This document shows positions 16,366-25,494 of a DNA stretch of 64,000 nt, one piece after another. The notes beneath the pieces are model-generated. The model searched no databases and was not told the DNA's origin. It worked only from the letters and a program-made list of their open reading frames with translations. The DNA comes from CAYNJG01 sp965216885 (GTDB lineage Bacteria > Planctomycetota > Planctomycetia > Pirellulales > Pirellulaceae), in NCBI GenBank assembly GCA_965216885.1, contig OZ244209.1:930001-994000 (forward strand). Direction: 5' to 3'. The position numbers were made by a program, and so were the translations under genes. Position 1 is the stretch's first letter, and every line of letters starts with the position of its first letter.

Positions 16366-17670
16366 TTAGGCTGAGGCCACTTGCCCCTGCCGCCGCCCTT
16401 CGGATGACGTTCCTGGTTCGGAAGGTTGGACGCGGTTGATGGGCGGGGTGATGCCGAGGCCACGGGCGATGGTCTCGGCGCTAATGCCGCTGTGGAATGA
16501 CGCTTCGACGGTCTGTCGGCCCTGCTGGCCAATCATGGTTGCGAACTGCGGATCGAGGGCGACCCTTTCAATGGCATCGGCCATCTGCGTGCTGTTCTTT
16601 GGGTCCACTAGCATTCCATTCTGGCCGGAATCGATTAGCTCTATTACACCTCCTCCATTCGTTGCAACCGTCGGGCATTCCATTGCCATGGCTTCCATGT
16701 AGACCACGCCCAGCGGTTCGTGGAGGCTGGCAAGCGCGAAGACATGAGCTTCTTCGATATTGCTGCGGACCTTTTCTTCGGATACGGCCCCGAGAAGATG
16801 TACGTAGCCTTCGAGATTCAGTTCGGTGATTGTTTCCTGCAAAAGCTTCAGGTAGTTGTCGTTCTCCGAGTCGACTGCCCCTGCGATGCGAAGGTGCGCG
16901 TCGATATCGCGATCACGGAGTTCTGCGATGGCCCGGATAAGGTACTCATGTCCCTTGCATACGTTGATGCGGCCGCACGCAAAGACGTTCAAAGGTCCAC
17001 TGCCATCCCATGCCTCATAGGGTCGGAGACGCTGGAAATTCTCAAGCGCTACACCCATCGGCGCGATGGGGACGTTTGCCGGAAGCGAACCGGCGAGTTG
17101 TTCCTGTGCTTCGCGGTACAACTTCTTTGTGATCACGATGGTGAATTCTGTGTGCGACCATTTCTGCCGTTGATTCGGTCCATAATCGGAGATTGGTCCG
17201 TGCAGTGTCATGCTGTAGGGGACACCGGAAATCAGGTGAGCGAACAGGGCAATGTTCGCGGCATCGGCGCAGGAGTGTGAGTGAATGTGTTCCCATCCCT
17301 GGGATTTGGCGATGCGTGCGAGGTGGCTGCCAAGGACGACCATCATCGCCAGTCGACAGCGTTGCTTCATCGTTACGCCCTCGGCGGTGAGCACGGATCG
17401 TGCGCAACGCGCCCATGCGGCGGGGCCCTGCATAACAAGGAACAGCACGGCTCGGGCAAGGTCCAAAAGGCGCGGTGGGAAAAGGTAGATCGTGGTCTTC
17501 AGTTCTTCCTGTGCCCAGGAGTGGCTGATGATTCGTTTGGCGGGGCGGCGCGTGGAGACGACTTCGGGTTCGACGCCGAGTTGGCGCAGTTTTGACATTT
17601 CCCGCCAAAAGAAAATATGCGTTTGGCCCGGGTATTCGGGGACGAAGTAGCCGATTGTTTTTTGCGACAT
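16366..17670 (-). CDS. Glycosyltransferase, GT4-like
   Basis: 434 residues, two Rossmann domains of the GT-B fold. N-terminal YFVPEYPGQTHIFFWREMSKLRQLGV is like the EFPSQTHTFFxRE start of colanic-acid/amylovoran type GT4 enzymes; HIHSHSCADAA and NGGGVIELI follow, with the nucleotide-sugar-binding helix in SLHEPLGVVYMEAMAMECPTVAT (EX7E type). It should transfer a sugar from an NDP donor to a lipid-linked intermediate at the inner face of the cytoplasmic membrane. ATG at 17670 is preferred over one 28 codons upstream by homology to this start. It is third in the operon 19825 to 15746. Donor and acceptor cannot be assigned. Confidence 0.88.
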   Translation of the reverse strand: MSQKTIGYFVPEYPGQTHIFFWREMSKLRQLGVEPEVVSTRRPAKRIISHSWAQEELKTTIYLFPPRLLDLARAVLFLVMQGPAAWARCARSVLTAEGVTMKQRCRLAMMVVLGSHLARIAKSQGWEHIHSHSCADAANIALFAHLISGVPYSMTLHGPISDYGPNQRQKWSHTEFTIVITKKLYREAQEQLAGSLPANVPIAPMGVALENFQRLRPYEAWDGSGPLNVFACGRINVCKGHEYLIRAIAELRDRDIDAHLRIAGAVDSENDNYLKLLQETITELNLEGYVHLLGAVSEEKVRSNIEEAHVFALASLHEPLGVVYMEAMAMECPTVATNGGGVIELIDSGQNGMLVDPKNSTQMADAIERVALDPQFATMIGQQGRQTVEASFHSGISAETIARGLGITPPINRVQPSEPGTSSEGRRQGQVASA

Positions 17671-17772
17671 GAAGATTTCCGCTCGTTCGTGTATCAGTAT
17701 TCTTGCCAGACGTCTGCCACGGGGGGGACTGGCGTCTGGTGACGCTCTGGGCATGGTTGGGCCGCGAAGAGC

Positions 17773-18666
17773 CTAGCCGGGAAGGGGAGGGCGGCGTCCG
17801 GTAACTCGCCACCCGAGCACATTGGCGAGGACTCGGGCGTGTGCGATTTCGCTTCGTCGGTCAGCGTGGATCAACCCGCGAACGGTACGACGGAACAGGT
17901 CTGCAAAGTCGAGTAGCCAGATGCACGCGGATTCCCAGAGTGGACGATGCTTGAAGAACCAACGGTGTTCACCCCATGCGTAGTGTGCGTAGAGGTCGGA
18001 TCGACGACCGGCGTCCGGTCCACCTCCGCTGGCGCCGCCGTAGTGTCTGATGTGTGCACCGGTGAATTCTTCCACCTTCCAGCCTTTTTCCAGGAGTTCG
18101 GCGCTGGTGTCGGCATCCTCCCAGTACATCCAGTAGTTGCCATCGAGGCGACCGCCAATGTCGCGAAGGGCTTCGCGGCGGATCATGAGCGCTGTGCCGG
18201 CCAACCAGCCTTCAACACCAGGTTCGGGCAGTTTGACTTCTTTTCTGGAGAACGCCTGTCGCCAGCGTTTGCCCAGCGTTGGGAATGCGTGATAGGCGCG
18301 TTGCGGGTGACCTTCCATGTCAATCAGCGAAGGGCTTACCGCACCCAGTTCCGGGTTGGCCTGCATTCTTTCGACGCACCGTGAAAGGCTGTCGTCTTCC
18401 AACACCGTGTCCGAGTTCAACAGAATGATGAAGTCACCATTCGCTTCGTCGATACCGCGATTGTTGGCGCCTGCGAAGCCGAGATTTTGCCCGGTCGCGA
18501 TACAGTTCACCTGAGGGTGACGCGACCGTGTCATTTCGACCGAGTCATCGCGGCTGCCGTTGTCCACGACGATCACTTCCGCATCGGGGCAGTGCGTCTC
18601 GATGGAGGTAAGGCAGTCGTCCAGTAGCTTACTTGTGTTGTAGCTGACGATGATTATCGACAACAT
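17773..18666 (-). CDS. Glycosyltransferase family 2, rhamnosyltransferase-like
   Basis: 297 residues. GT-A fold enzyme: LSIIIVSYNTSKLLDDCLTSI, VVDNGSRDDS, GFAGANNRGI, ILLNSDTVL (DxD-type metal site), WLAGTALMIRREAL, YWEDADTSAEL. The combination IVSYN / NLGFAGANNxG / ED(A)D is typical of the WbbL-type rhamnosyltransferase group, although donor identity needs testing. GGGGAG lies seven bases before the ATG. Its start overlaps the upstream GT4 gene's end by 38 bases, so the two are translationally coupled. Rhamnose supply genes (rmlABCD) occur elsewhere in the window, consistent with a rhamnose donor. Confidence 0.88.
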   Translation of the reverse strand: MLSIIIVSYNTSKLLDDCLTSIETHCPDAEVIVVDNGSRDDSVEMTRSRHPQVNCIATGQNLGFAGANNRGIDEANGDFIILLNSDTVLEDDSLSRCVERMQANPELGAVSPSLIDMEGHPQRAYHAFPTLGKRWRQAFSRKEVKLPEPGVEGWLAGTALMIRREALRDIGGRLDGNYWMYWEDADTSAELLEKGWKVEEFTGAHIRHYGGASGGGPDAGRRSDLYAHYAWGEHRWFFKHRPLWESACIWLLDFADLFRRTVRGLIHADRRSEIAHARVLANVLGWRVTGRRPPLPG

Positions 18667-19825
18667 CCTGTACTCCCCTTGGGACTGGTGGTTCCTGATT
18701 GAGCATTTCGTAGATGAATTCGCGGTACTTCGCCGCCTGGGCTTTCCACGTCCAGTCCGCCATCACCCGCTCACGGGCCGAGGCTCCCAACGCTTCGCGG
18801 GTGGCTGGATCCAGCGCCGTGGAGATTCCATCCGCGACCGCCTCGGCGTCGTTGCTGTCGACAAAGATGGCCGTGTCACCCAGGATCCAGCGCGGCGTGT
18901 CGCCGTCGTGAGTCACGATCGCAAGTCCACTGGCGGCGGCTTCCAGGTAGACGATGCCAAACGGTTCGATCTGGCTCATGTGCAAAAAGACGTCGGCGCG
19001 GCGGAACAGTGCCGGCATCTGGCTGCGATCGATACTGCCCAGCAGGCGATATCGCCCGGGCATCAACTCTTCCGCAAGGTTGGCGATTTTCTCGCGTTCT
19101 GGTCCATCGCCCGCGACGACAAAGTAGGCGTCTTTGACCTTCGCCGCGGCCCGCACGCCTTCGGCGACGCGTTTCGAGTCAATCAGAGCGCTGACCATCA
19201 GTACGATGGGGCGGTCGGTTGGCAACGGTTCGCCGATGTCCAACGGCTCGTCTGTTCCGTTCAGGGCTTCGCGAGGAAAGAATATGTCCGGGTCGGTACC
19301 GTTGGGGATGAGTCGCGTTTGCCGTCGTTCGCGGTTATTTTCGTAGTACTCGGGGTTGATGGCCGCGACGCCGTCTGCGGCGAAGTAGCGGTACTCGCGA
19401 TTCTCCGCGCGACACATCCAGTCCCCGTTCTGGGTTACGAACAGATTACAGAGGTCGGGATTGCGTTGCTTCGCACGCTTCAGGAACCAGTTTACCCACG
19501 GGTAGGTACAGCTGATCGTGACGTCAAACTCCGCTGGGTTGAACACCCCCGATCGCCAGATCCGGCTCACCCAGGAGAACTCTTCGTAGTGACACTCGGA
19601 TCGAAAAGTTGGGAACTTCGGGAAGGCCTCGAACTTCTCGCGTGGCGTGCATTCGACCGCGCAGATCTTCAGGTCCGGTGGTACGAACGTACTGCTGCCG
19701 AACAGCATGACTTCAATGTCGGGGTAGCTGTTGAGTCCACTGGAGATCTCCAGGAAGGCTGTCTCAGCTCCTCGTTGTACGCGACCGAGCCCCGGAAGTA
19801 GAGTGGCGATGCGAAGCGGTTTCAC
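18629..19825 (-). CDS. Glycosyltransferase, GT4-like, first gene of the operon
   Basis: 398 residues, from a GTG with AGGTAA seven bases upstream. N-terminal LLPGLGRVQRGAETAFLEI is the donor-independent acceptor domain start with a GxE motif; the C-terminal half has LMVSALIDSKR, VVAGDGPEREKI, and IEPFGIVYLEAAASGLAIVTHD with the EX7E nucleotide-sugar motif, as in GT4 retaining enzymes. It probably adds a sugar during exopolysaccharide or glycan repeat assembly. The promoter should lie in 19826-20281, shared with the divergent TolC-like gene. A long antisense open frame over this gene is a codon-bias shadow. Confidence 0.88.
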   Translation of the reverse strand: MKPLRIATLLPGLGRVQRGAETAFLEISSGLNSYPDIEVMLFGSSTFVPPDLKICAVECTPREKFEAFPKFPTFRSECHYEEFSWVSRIWRSGVFNPAEFDVTISCTYPWVNWFLKRAKQRNPDLCNLFVTQNGDWMCRAENREYRYFAADGVAAINPEYYENNRERRQTRLIPNGTDPDIFFPREALNGTDEPLDIGEPLPTDRPIVLMVSALIDSKRVAEGVRAAAKVKDAYFVVAGDGPEREKIANLAEELMPGRYRLLGSIDRSQMPALFRRADVFLHMSQIEPFGIVYLEAAASGLAIVTHDGDTPRWILGDTAIFVDSNDAEAVADGISTALDPATREALGASARERVMADWTWKAQAAKYREFIYEMLNQEPPVPRGVQDVVDNHRQLQHK

Positions 19826-20281
19826 TTGAATTACCTGGCTGTATCAAAGGTCGTTTTGGCCTGTGACGGAATACCTCGAATACAAAAAACATAGGACAGG
19901 AATGCGGCGGAATTGCTGATTTGGATGGTGTCGTTCGGGGGGCGAATGGCTGTTCACCGCAGATTCCAGGCGTGTGAATCGCCCGGGGCCGTGATGTCGG
20001 CAGATTCCGGGCATTGATCTCTAAAAGCGACTGCCGGTCTGCAGTATTGGCGGGTCATCCCAAGGCCACCTGGTTTCACCTGGGTTGCCGGAGCGTACAA
20101 CATTCCGGTACGCCGCTTTAAATTGCAGTGCCGGCATGGCCTTTGTGGTGGCGTCTATGCACTCTTCGGTGTCGTAAAAGTCTTCCCAGCTTTCCGTCAG
20201 GGAGGGAAATTGCCCCATTATCTTTCTCACACGTCTTCGATACGTGACTGCTGTTACCGATACAACTGTCAGGGTCAGTCG
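19826..20281. other. Divergent promoter region; possible small minus-strand ORF at 20021-20218
   Basis: 456 bases between the minus-strand glycosyltransferase operon and the plus-strand TolC-like gene. A minus-strand frame from ATG at 20218 to a stop at 20021 would encode 65 acidic residues (MGQFPSLTESWEDFYDTEE...) and has AGAAAG just upstream; its composition is protein-like but it is not recognised, so it is only noted as possible. Confidence 0.4.
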
Positions 20282-22750
20282 ATGCGATTGCGAACGGCGG
20301 ATGCCATCGCGTCTCTCTTACGGCCAACGGATGGAACCGAACGGGTGCTAGTGCTGGTGTCACGCAAACTGTCGAATCGAACGATCGATTCAGTCATGAA
20401 TCAACGCAGCGCGGAACATGGTGTGTCATGTTTCCCGGCGTTGATTACGTGGTGGCGCGACTCGGGGTGGAGGCGAATCGCACATCGCCCAACCGCGACG
20501 TGCGTTCTGCTGCCGCTGCTGGCCCTGACCTTGTTTGTCGTTGATTGTCGTGCCCAGGGTTCGATGGTTCGTTTGGCTGGGATCGCGGAGGAGCTACCTT
20601 CGCCTGTGCTGGAGACGGCATCCGAAGGAACAGTGGTAACGCTGGAAGAGTCCTCGCTAGCGCCGGTTCCGTCGGCAAATGTCGGAACGCCGGAAGTGCC
20701 CGTGCCGCCGCGGCACCAACAGACTCCTGCTGAACCGAATTCACGAGTGCAAGGCGCGAATGCCGGGGCCGTTGCACCTCCGACGCCGGCTGTGTCAGTG
20801 CCTGCTACTGCACCTGCTGCTGCACCTGCTACTGCACCTGCTACTGCACCTGCTGCTGCACCTGCTGCTGGTTCGGTGCCGGAATCGTCCGCAGGTTTGG
20901 GCGCTCAGGAGACAACTGCTGCGCCGGCTCTTCCACTGAGCGATTCGCAACCACAGCTCCAGATTGCCATTCCGCCACGTGATTCCCAGGGAGGCCGTGT
21001 CTCTCCGCCGACGGTTGTCGACTATGACCAAAAGCACGATTGGCACCTCGAACTTGGCGAGGCGATCTTCCTTGCGTTGGAGAATAGTCCCAACATCGCG
21101 ATCATGCAGATGAATGTGCCGATTGCGGAAACGGAGCTGCTGGCGGACCGAGCGCGATTCGACACGCGTCTTCAAACCGCTCACAACTGGGCGACCAGCC
21201 AGCAGCGTGTAGCCAGTACCGTGGATACGTTTGGCTCGGGCACGCAGAATCAGCGTACTGAAACGTATGGTTCCAGTGCCGGAGCGCCGAATCAGATTGG
21301 TGTTTCCCGGCGGCTCCATTCAGGCGGGACGGTATCCGGCAATTTTTCGACCGGTCGCACGGACAACAGTCCCGCCGGTGCGTTCGCGTCTCTGAATCCA
21401 TCATGGCGATCGTCGGTCAACGTGCAGTTCTCGCAGCCTTTGGGGCAGGGCAGGGGCCGCCGTATTCAACTTCTGCCCACCCGCCTCGCGCAGAACTCGT
21501 ACGACTCGACACGATTGGGATTTCAGGCGTCCGTTCAGGGACTGGTGAGGCAGGTAGAGACGGCTTATTGGGGGCTCGTCTTTTCAGCCAGGAACGTGGA
21601 AGTTCGTCGCAAGGATGTCGAGGAAGCGCACAAGACGTATGTGAAGGAGCTGGAAAAAGCTTCCATAGGCGAATCGTCCCGTCCCGAGGTGGCCGAGGCC
21701 AAGCTCAGCTTCTATCGTAATCTCGATCTGCTCCAGGAGCGCAAGACGGAAGCGCTGGAAGAGGAACGTATGTTCCGTGCGCTGCTTGGTCTGCCGGGGT
21801 TTGACGATCGACGCATTGTGGTCGCGATGCCTGACGGTATGCCAAGGCTGGACATCGATTGGGAAGAGTCGGCTCGAGCGATGCTGGAAATACGACCGGA
21901 CATTATCGCCCAGCGGCTGGCGGAAGACGCGGCTCGACTGAGGTTTGATCTGGCGGAGAACCAGTTGAAGCCCAATGTGAATTTCGAAAGCAGCTTCGGG
22001 AAGAGCGGTTTTGATTCCAGCTTTGATCGGTCACTCGACCAGATGGTGGAGAGTGATGACTACAACTGGCGGCTGGGCATCACGGCGCTTCGCAATGTGA
22101 ATCGCTATGGCGTGAAGGCGGCCGTGCGACGCGCGTGTCTGGTTTGGCGCCAGCAGAAGGAGATCACGCGGCAGCTGGAGTATTCCGCCACACACGCTTT
22201 GCAGAGTGCCTACACGAGGCTCCAACAAAAGATGCTGCAGGTGCGACAGATGGTGTTGCTACGCGAGGCGGCCAACGAACGATACGAAGCGTATCGCGAG
22301 AAGTTCGAGCTGGGGGAACTTGCGATCGAGCTCTATATTCGTGCGCAGGCGGCGAATTCCGATGCCCAGTTGCAGGAGCAGCTTGCTCGTGTGGAAATGA
22401 TGCAGGCGGCCACCGCTTTCGAATTTGCACGCGGAACACTCCTGGACTCGCGTAGCATTGATATTGGAGACCGTGAGCCGCGGCTGACAACGCCCAAACC
22501 TGGCCTGGTGCTGGACGAGCTTCCCGCTGCGACGATTCCTCCGCTGTTCAAGACACCTACCGTGGAAGAAATGCTTGAACAGGCGAACCCGAAAGTAAGG
22601 GAGCTGATGAAGCAATCCACGGACGTCCCATCGGAGTCGCCGAGCTTCGAGGAACTGCTGAAGGACGCTTCGCCACAAATTCGACGCCTCTTTGTTCCGG
22701 ACGCTGACGACGCCACGGGCGATGGTTCTTCGGCGGTGCCCACCAACTGA
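20282..22750 (+). CDS. TolC-like outer-membrane protein with Pro/Ala repeat linker
   Basis: About 822 residues from the ATG at 20282 (AGGG eight bases upstream); the ATG at 20396 is an alternative that places the hydrophobic export segment (TATCVLLPLLALTLFVV) nearer the start. A low-complexity Pro/Ala/Thr region (about residues 130-200) precedes the TolC part: WHLELGEAIFLALENSPNI, then long amphipathic helices with the RPEVAEAKLSFYRNLDLLQERKTEALEEE pattern and a second half-repeat (RLRFDLAENQLKPNV). TolC trimers form outer-membrane channels. There is no adjacent membrane-fusion or inner-membrane pump gene; it opens a polysaccharide gene run. A C-terminal acidic tail of about 120 residues is not part of the family core. 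Confidence 0.82.
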   Translation: MRLRTADAIASLLRPTDGTERVLVLVSRKLSNRTIDSVMNQRSAEHGVSCFPALITWWRDSGWRRIAHRPTATCVLLPLLALTLFVVDCRAQGSMVRLAGIAEELPSPVLETASEGTVVTLEESSLAPVPSANVGTPEVPVPPRHQQTPAEPNSRVQGANAGAVAPPTPAVSVPATAPAAAPATAPATAPAAAPAAGSVPESSAGLGAQETTAAPALPLSDSQPQLQIAIPPRDSQGGRVSPPTVVDYDQKHDWHLELGEAIFLALENSPNIAIMQMNVPIAETELLADRARFDTRLQTAHNWATSQQRVASTVDTFGSGTQNQRTETYGSSAGAPNQIGVSRRLHSGGTVSGNFSTGRTDNSPAGAFASLNPSWRSSVNVQFSQPLGQGRGRRIQLLPTRLAQNSYDSTRLGFQASVQGLVRQVETAYWGLVFSARNVEVRRKDVEEAHKTYVKELEKASIGESSRPEVAEAKLSFYRNLDLLQERKTEALEEERMFRALLGLPGFDDRRIVVAMPDGMPRLDIDWEESARAMLEIRPDIIAQRLAEDAARLRFDLAENQLKPNVNFESSFGKSGFDSSFDRSLDQMVESDDYNWRLGITALRNVNRYGVKAAVRRACLVWRQQKEITRQLEYSATHALQSAYTRLQQKMLQVRQMVLLREAANERYEAYREKFELGELAIELYIRAQAANSDAQLQEQLARVEMMQAATAFEFARGTLLDSRSIDIGDREPRLTTPKPGLVLDELPAATIPPLFKTPTVEEMLEQANPKVRELMKQSTDVPSESPSFEELLKDASPQIRRLFVPDADDATGDGSSAVPTN
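20801..20872 (+). repeat. Six 12-bp units encoding a Pro-Ala linker
   Basis: CCTGCT(A/G)CTGCA repeated six times (the last unit ends GGT) inside the TolC-like gene, encoding PAxA units. The in-frame 12-bp unit lets linker length vary without a frameshift. Confidence 0.9.
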
Positions 22751-23062
22751 GGTCGCACGGAAGACATTGGCCCACATCTATGAGGCCGCGACAATTGGCC
22801 CACGTGGATGCGGGCCGTTGGTTTCAGCGCCAACTGGGGCATCCTTCTTATATCTTCTCCGGTGATGTCTCTGAGGCGTTGGTTAAACGCCAGCTTTCCT
22901 GTTGGCGATGTGCCTGTTGTTGAATGGTGTCGCGAAACGGCGCGGCGGGTAAACACACCTCTTCAAACGGGCAAATATTTTGCAGCGCTTTTTTCTCTTC
23001 GACTTATAGTTCTGCAGATAGCCAACAGCGGAAAAATTTCTTTGACTGAGAGCCGTGTTCGG

Positions 23063-23809
23063 ATGAGTCCAGCTTCACAAGTAACGCGAGTCCAGCTTGC
23101 AGACGAGCTGTATCAACGTTATGTGCAAAATGCGACGGGAAGCATGGGGTTGCGGAGGAAGCTTCGTTACCACCGCAAGCGCATTCTCTGGACAGCGGTC
23201 ATCGGCGGTACCCGTGTACTGAAACGCGTGATTGATATTTTCGCTTCCCTGACGCTGCTGATTATGGGGCTGCCATTCTTCTTGCTGATCATGCTACTGA
23301 TCAAAATGACTGATGGTGGTCCGGCTCTTTTTTGGCAAACGCGCGTCGGGTTTCGTGGTCGTGAATTCCCGTTTCCCAAATTTCGTTCCATGGTCGCGAA
23401 CGCGGAAGAGCTCAAGGCCAAACTGTTGCAACAGAATGATCACGACGACAGCGTGACCTTCAAGATGAAAAATGATCCACGCATTACGTGGATTGGACGG
23501 TTCATTCGTCGTGGAAGTATCGACGAACTACCGCAACTCTGGTGCGTTCTGAAGGGCGAGATGTCGTTGGTCGGACCGCGACCTCCAGTGCCCGCGGAAG
23601 TAGAGCAATACACCATTGCCGATCGTCGTCGCCTTGAGGCAATTCCGGGGCTGACGTGTTTTTGGCAAGTGATGGGGCGAGGCGAAATTCCCTTCGACCA
23701 ACAGGTCGAATTGGACGCTCGCTACATCGAAAGTCAGAGCATCTGGCTGGACATAAAACTATTGTTCATGACCATTCCGGCGGTACTCTTTGGCAAAGGT
23801 GCCTACTAG
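23063..23809 (+). CDS. Initiating sugar transferase (bacterial sugar transferase family, phosphoglycosyltransferase)
   Basis: 248 residues. It should transfer a sugar-1-phosphate from an NDP-sugar to undecaprenyl phosphate, the first step of polymer assembly. A single membrane-associated hydrophobic segment (about 53-80, KRVIDIFASLTLLIMGLPFF) precedes the catalytic domain: FWQTRVGFRGREFPFPKFRSM, DPRITWIGRFIRRGSIDELPQLWCVLKGEMSLVGPRP, with the essential Asp-Glu dyad at 154-155 and PGLTCFWQV. ATG at 23063 is used; the frame is open upstream without family similarity, and GAGAG lies about 12 bases before. It ends 10 bases before the fusion protein gene. Confidence 0.92.
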   Translation: MSPASQVTRVQLADELYQRYVQNATGSMGLRRKLRYHRKRILWTAVIGGTRVLKRVIDIFASLTLLIMGLPFFLLIMLLIKMTDGGPALFWQTRVGFRGREFPFPKFRSMVANAEELKAKLLQQNDHDDSVTFKMKNDPRITWIGRFIRRGSIDELPQLWCVLKGEMSLVGPRPPVPAEVEQYTIADRRRLEAIPGLTCFWQVMGRGEIPFDQQVELDARYIESQSIWLDIKLLFMTIPAVLFGKGAY

Positions 23810-23819
23810 GTAGCTCGGT

Positions 23820-25445
23820 ATGAACATGACAAGGGAAACACCAGAACGCGCCGTCCTGATTGCATTGGGATCCACGGGGTTCGAAGATGGCAAGGCTTCG
23901 CCATTGACGACACTGGTGGATCGGCCTTTCATGCAGCACGTTATCGAGAGCCTCGTGGATCGCGGCATCAAGTCGTTCGACATTCTGCTGCATCACGACG
24001 CGGACAGAATCGAGTCGTACTTCGAGGATGGAACGCGATGGGGCGCTACATTCCGCTATCACCTGCTGCACGACGTTCACGACGTTTATGCTCGCATCCG
24101 CAGGTTTGGGGACGAGGGAGACCGTTCCACCTACCTGTTGTGGCACGTGGATCGACTGCAATGTGAGGGCGTGATGGAGAATCATCCATCCGCTGGCTCT
24201 GACGCCCCAACCGTGTTCTTTCACGCGATGGCAGAAAGTTCGACGGCAGAACGGGCGACGCCGGATACAGACAAAGAGGCATCGGCTGTCGAGGATGCAG
24301 GAGCATTTCCCGCGCAAGACAAATGGAACGGTGTTGCCTGGGTGACCAACGCTCATCTGGATGCGATTGGAACTGGGTATGACGGATTCGAGGGTCGCTT
24401 GATGACAGCGGCCCGAGAAGCTGGCGTCGCCGTGTGTACGCCGGAGCCGCTGGATGGCAGAACGCTGGCGGGAATCGTAGTCTCGCAGAAACGAGTCCTG
24501 AATCGGGAGTTCCCCGAGCTGATTCGCTGTTCGGGCGGAGCCGATGAGGGAATTTGGATCCAGCGAAACGTTGCGCTACATCGCGATGTTCGCCTTGTGC
24601 CTCCGGTTTTTGTTGGGCCACATTGCGAGATCGAAGAAGGCGTTGTGTTGGGCCCGAACGCGGTGATTTCGTCGGGGTGTCACGTCCATGCAAAATGCGA
24701 GGTGACCGAATCGTTGATCGGTGATAATAGCATGCTCGGGGAAGGGCTGACGATTGATCAGTGCGTGATCGATCGCCACAAGCTCTATCATCTTCGGCAT
24801 AACGTGGCGGTTGCGATTCACGATGATCTGTTGATTGGCAGTACACAGGTAATTCTTCCCGGCGTCCGTCAGATTCTGAGGTGTTGTGCCCGAATCGCTG
24901 CGGCTGTTGTGTTGAGTTTGGTCTGGCCGGTCCTGCTTGGCGTGGCCCTGATTCAGCGAATTCGATGTGGGAAGGGCTTTGTCACCGAAGAAGTCGTACG
25001 CCTACCGGTCCCGGAGGCGAACGGCGATCGAACATTTCACCGCTGGCGAATCGCCTCGGTGCATCGCAGGAAGGCGTCCAACTTGCGCCATTTTCTGCTT
25101 GAGTTTCTACCGGGTCTGATCAACGTCGTGCGTGGCGAGATGGGCTGGGTGGGGGTGACTCCGGTCACTCCGAAGGACATGGAGTTAATGCCGCCGGACT
25201 GGCGTCGCACGTATGAAGACTGCGACGGCGGATTGGTAAGTGGCGCCACGGTTTTGCACGGCGACCGTGACCTCAACGAAGAAGTAATGAGTGCGCAGAT
25301 CTATCACGCGGTTACCGTAGATTCATTTTGGGCACGACTGAAGACAATCCTTGGTTACCTCCAGACATTCATCACGGGGCCTGCGTCGCACGCCACTCGC
25401 GCCATGCGTTTGCCGGCGCAAAGTGGTGGAGCTATGGTTCGTTGA
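23820..25445 (+). CDS. Three-part fusion: nucleotidyltransferase-like, left-handed beta-helix, degenerate sugar transferase
   Basis: 541 residues. Residues 10-230 resemble a sugar nucleotidyltransferase (VLIALGSTG..., SPLTTLVDRPFMQHVIESLVDRGI) but the GxGTRL loop is missing. Residues 260-340 are hexapeptide repeats (PPVFVGPHCEIEEGVVLGPN, AVISSGC, SLIGDNSMLGEG). After a hydrophobic segment (355-380) the C-terminus matches the initiating sugar transferase domain in outline (FLPGLINVVRGEMGWVGVTPVTP) but the DELPQ active-site pair is replaced (EFLPG) and VGPRP is VGVTP. It follows the intact sugar transferase by 10 bases. It may be a regulatory or scaffold partner of that enzyme rather than a catalyst. 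Confidence 0.8.
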   Translation: MNMTRETPERAVLIALGSTGFEDGKASPLTTLVDRPFMQHVIESLVDRGIKSFDILLHHDADRIESYFEDGTRWGATFRYHLLHDVHDVYARIRRFGDEGDRSTYLLWHVDRLQCEGVMENHPSAGSDAPTVFFHAMAESSTAERATPDTDKEASAVEDAGAFPAQDKWNGVAWVTNAHLDAIGTGYDGFEGRLMTAAREAGVAVCTPEPLDGRTLAGIVVSQKRVLNREFPELIRCSGGADEGIWIQRNVALHRDVRLVPPVFVGPHCEIEEGVVLGPNAVISSGCHVHAKCEVTESLIGDNSMLGEGLTIDQCVIDRHKLYHLRHNVAVAIHDDLLIGSTQVILPGVRQILRCCARIAAAVVLSLVWPVLLGVALIQRIRCGKGFVTEEVVRLPVPEANGDRTFHRWRIASVHRRKASNLRHFLLEFLPGLINVVRGEMGWVGVTPVTPKDMELMPPDWRRTYEDCDGGLVSGATVLHGDRDLNEEVMSAQIYHAVTVDSFWARLKTILGYLQTFITGPASHATRAMRLPAQSGGAMVR

Positions 25446-25494
25446 ATAGTCGGTCGGATAGTGATGAGCGAAATTTTTGGTGTTAGGGCAGAAC

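Noticed and set aside
18650..19801. A 383-codon plus-strand open frame
   Set aside because: Antisense to a well-supported GT4 gene; no ribosome site or recognisable motif.
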